In this document: positions 61,769-64,000 of the stretch, piece by piece
How positions within the stretch are numbered: position 1 is the stretch's first letter
How the letters are laid out: every line of letters begins with the position of its first letter
Assembly (NCBI RefSeq): GCF_902459645.1
Contig: NZ_CABPSK010000001.1
Location: 744,001-808,000, forward strand
Direction: 5' to 3'
Length of the DNA: 64,000 nt
Origin: Pandoraea pneumonica
GTDB taxonomy: Bacteria > Pseudomonadota > Gammaproteobacteria > Burkholderiales > Burkholderiaceae
The notes under the pieces: model-generated
Databases searched by the model: none
The model's input: the letters and a program-made list of their open reading frames with translations, nothing else
Told to the model about the DNA's origin: nothing
Translations under genes and position numbers: made by a program

Positions 61769-62683
61769 ATGAAGTTGAACGACATTCCCGCCCCGGATCT
61801 AGCCCTGCGTTTGCATGGCGTCGATCACACGGCACGGCCCACGTGGCGCCTGCGCGAGACGGTCGAGTTTTATCGCGACATTCTGGGCTTGCCGCTCATC
61901 CACACGATCTCAGCCCGTGGCTGGGGCCCGGCAACGCACCCCGACTTCCTGCATTTCTTCTTCGACAGCGGCAACGGCAGCACGATCGCGTTCTTCTACT
62001 ACCTTGGTAGCGAGGAGCCTGAAGCCCTATCGACCCGCCCGGGCCGCGCGCCGCTGCCTGACGATCATGTGTTCGACGCCACCCACACGGCGTGGCTCGT
62101 CGACACGCAGGAGGACCTGCTGCGCTGGAAAACCCGGTTGCAAGCGCGCGGCGTGGAGGTATCGGCCGAAACAGCGCATGAAGTGATCGAGTCGATCTAT
62201 TTCCGCGACCCGAATGGCTACTTCATCGAGATTACGCGGAAGTTGCGAGCGCTGGATTCGACCGATGCCCGCGACGCGGCAGCGACGCTGGAGGCGGCCA
62301 TGGCCATCGAGGATGCGGCGCGCGCTGGCGGTGAGCCTTTCAAGTGCATCGACCGCGTGTGGCAACGCAAAGCCGCCCAAGCCAATAAGGCTGCGGCGAC
62401 ACTGACGGCAAACGCAGCAGCCGAGCCGACGAAGGCGCTACACATCTATGTGCTGAATGTGCCTGAGTTCTCGTCGTTGATCGATGCCGCGCGAGCGATG
62501 CCCGCGTGCCAATTGGCCGTCACCGGCGACTACACGGTCATTTCCAGCGAAACACCGGTGGCTTTCGAGCGCCGGGCGCTGGGACTCAAACCGGCGGTTT
62601 GGTATGGCTTGTTCACCGGCGGACTCGATGGCCGGATCGAAAGCTTCGAGCGCGATGTCGTGCGAATTGCCCCGCACGCCTAA
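61769..62683 (+). CDS. VOC-superfamily (glyoxalase/extradiol-dioxygenase-like) protein with C-terminal extension
   Basis: 304 residues. The N-terminal 160 residues form a VOC domain: His20 in LHGVDHTARP, LRETVEFYRDILGLPLIH, and YFRDPNGYFIEITRK with the expected metal-binding Glu. Residues about 210-304 are an extra domain I do not recognise (LHIYVLNVPEFSSLIDAA, AFERRALGLKPAVWYGLF). It could be a dioxygenase or isomerase acting on the substrate of the adjacent ligase. GGAGA precedes the ATG. Confidence 0.8.
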   Translation: MKLNDIPAPDLALRLHGVDHTARPTWRLRETVEFYRDILGLPLIHTISARGWGPATHPDFLHFFFDSGNGSTIAFFYYLGSEEPEALSTRPGRAPLPDDHVFDATHTAWLVDTQEDLLRWKTRLQARGVEVSAETAHEVIESIYFRDPNGYFIEITRKLRALDSTDARDAAATLEAAMAIEDAARAGGEPFKCIDRVWQRKAAQANKAAATLTANAAAEPTKALHIYVLNVPEFSSLIDAARAMPACQLAVTGDYTVISSETPVAFERRALGLKPAVWYGLFTGGLDGRIESFERDVVRIAPHA

Positions 62684-62711
62684 GTCGCGCCGACAAAAAG
62701 CAGGAGACACC

Positions 62712-64000
62712 ATGAGCGGTATTTTTCATCGAATCGACGGGGTGACGTACTGTCCGCCCGATCTGGCGCAGCGCTACTTTGCTTCGAACGCTTGGGTCGA
62801 CACGACCTTGGGCGATGCCTTGCGCGCGACGGCTCGCCGGGTGCCCGATCGTCCGGCGTATCTGAGCGACGAGGCGTCGTTGACCTTCGCCCAGCTCGAC
62901 GAGCGCAGCGAACGGTTGGGCGCAGCGTTGCTGACACTGGGCCTTCGGCCCGGCGACAGGGCAATCTTCCAGATGGGGACGACGGTCGACACCGTTGTCG
63001 CGCTGATGGGGGCGTACAAGGCTGGTGTCGTGCCGGTGTGTGCCGTGCCCCAATACCGGGAAGTCGAGATTGGCCAGCTCGCGGCGCAATCGGAGGCGCG
63101 CGGCTACTTTGTGCAAGCCGATTTCTCGTCGTTCGATCTGGTCGCCTTCGCGCGGCAGATGATGGCGCGCTATCCCTCGATCGAGCATCTGCTCGTGGCA
63201 CGAACTGGCGAGGCCGGTAACGCGCAGGGCGGCCATGACATCGACGCACTCATCGACGCCATGTCGCTGGAGCGTGCCCGCGAGTTGTTGGCAAGCATCC
63301 GCATCGGCAGCGAAGACGTGTTGAGCTTCCAACTCTCGGGCGGCACGACGGGGGTGCCGAAGATCATTCCGCGCTTTCATGCCGAATACGTCGGTCACTC
63401 GCTGGCTTGGATGCGACATATCGGCATGACGGAGCACAGCCGCATGATCTGGTCGCTGCCGTTGCTGCATAACGCCGGGCAGCTTTATGTGCTGGCCTCG
63501 ACCGTTGCGACTGGCATGACGACCGTCCTGATGCCGCGCGTCGACATTGCCCGGATGCTCACGCTCATCGAGATGCACGGCGTGACGCACGGCTTGTCGA
63601 TCGGCCCCGTGGCGCCGCAGATGATCGCGTACAAGGACGTGGCGCGTCACGACCTGTCGTCGCTGCAACTGTTCGGCACCATGAGCCGTGCCGACTCGTT
63701 GGAAGACCACCTCGGCGTGCCGTGCTTCAACCTTTACGGCACGACGGAAGGACTGCTGATGGGCGCCGGGGCGCATTTGCCGCCGACGGTGCGGCATCAC
63801 ACGCAGGGTCTGTCTGGCTGTGCGGACGACGAGATCGTCGTGCTGTTTCCCGGCACCGACATGCCGGTCGACGAGGGAACGCCCGGCGAGTTGTGTTTCC
63901 GGGGACCGTCGAGTCTGCGCGGATACTACAAGGCACCCGAGGCGACGGCCCAGACGCTCACCGCCGATGGCTTTGTTCGCACCGGCGACATGGTGACGCG
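62712..64000 (+). CDS. Aryl-AMP ligase (2,3-dihydroxybenzoate/salicylate-AMP ligase-like), 3'-partial
   Basis: The frame is open from the ATG (AGGAG 5 bp upstream) to the window edge, 429 codons. It belongs to the ANL family in its EntE/DhbE branch: the P-loop LSGGTTGVPKIIPR near residue 210, LYGTTEGLL (A5), and GFVRTGDMVTR at the edge (A7). The N-terminus IDGVTYCPPDLAQRYF resembles aryl-AMP ligases. No siderophore genes are near, so a catabolic use (salicylate or a similar aryl acid to CoA) is more likely. The CoA- or carrier-dependence lies beyond the window. Confidence 0.85.
   Translation, partial: MSGIFHRIDGVTYCPPDLAQRYFASNAWVDTTLGDALRATARRVPDRPAYLSDEASLTFAQLDERSERLGAALLTLGLRPGDRAIFQMGTTVDTVVALMGAYKAGVVPVCAVPQYREVEIGQLAAQSEARGYFVQADFSSFDLVAFARQMMARYPSIEHLLVARTGEAGNAQGGHDIDALIDAMSLERARELLASIRIGSEDVLSFQLSGGTTGVPKIIPRFHAEYVGHSLAWMRHIGMTEHSRMIWSLPLLHNAGQLYVLASTVATGMTTVLMPRVDIARMLTLIEMHGVTHGLSIGPVAPQMIAYKDVARHDLSSLQLFGTMSRADSLEDHLGVPCFNLYGTTEGLLMGAGAHLPPTVRHHTQGLSGCADDEIVVLFPGTDMPVDEGTPGELCFRGPSSLRGYYKAPEATAQTLTADGFVRTGDMVT

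Noticed and set aside
62613-63800. Minus-strand 395-codon ORF opposite the AMP ligase
   Set aside because: The plus-strand frame is open to the window edge and carries all ANL motifs; this ORF is its shadow.

Overview
This 64 kb window comes from a high-GC beta-proteobacterial chromosome. Gene content (a DUF4148 protein, XapX proteins, SfnB/LLM sulfur enzymes, many catabolic islands each with its own regulator) and codon use point to Burkholderiaceae, most like Pandoraea; the genus is inferred by impression, not by a search. I see no rRNA, tRNA, CRISPR array, insertion sequence or phage gene. It reads as an accessory catabolic and transport region, densely coding on both strands.

Layout. 1-5317: the end of a branched-chain-amino-acid-type (HAAT) ABC transporter operon (LivH end, LivM, binding protein, LivF) closed by a PaaK-like acyl-CoA ligase. 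5366-9862: a MocR regulator diverging from a hotdog thioesterase, then two overlapping RDD membrane proteins. 10136-19791: a regulon of amidase, MFS transporter, heme-oxygenase-like diiron oxidase (HDO), aldehyde dehydrogenase, HbpS-like protein, [2Fe-2S] reductase, two ferredoxins, esterase and a GntR repressor. Four copies of one palindromic operator (GTATACAGTATAC type) precede its four transcription starts. This is the best candidate for an undescribed pathway. 20006-24630: an autotransporter, a DUF4287 protein, a RidA protein and a TauE/SafE permease. 25037-33738: a sulfur-scavenging island (NlpA/MetNI-type importer, two SfnB-like flavoenzymes, an NtaA-type monooxygenase, SsuD, LysR).

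33837-38839: a previously untracked 44-residue membrane protein, an unusual AraC regulator fused to an acetamidase/formamidase, two XapX proteins, a stand-alone formamidase and an alpha/beta hydrolase. 39139-48215: a czc-type metal efflux island. Two near-identical two-component boxes with the same geometry sit before czcC and before a pair of small secreted proteins, so those two join the metal regulon. 48212-59514: a PhnS2-type ABC importer with a DeoR regulator, divergent from an operon of inositol-monophosphatase-like phosphatase, glutamine-synthetase-like ligase, aldehyde dehydrogenase, Fe-dependent alcohol dehydrogenase and M81 hydrolase. Together these read as a gamma-glutamylation route for a phosphorylated amino alcohol. 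59540-64000: a TetR regulator facing an alpha/beta hydrolase, a VOC protein and an aryl-AMP ligase that runs off the window; two TetR-type operators lie between.

The start codons given are my choice from ribosome-binding sites and domain starts. Functions rest on motif recognition, not database searches.
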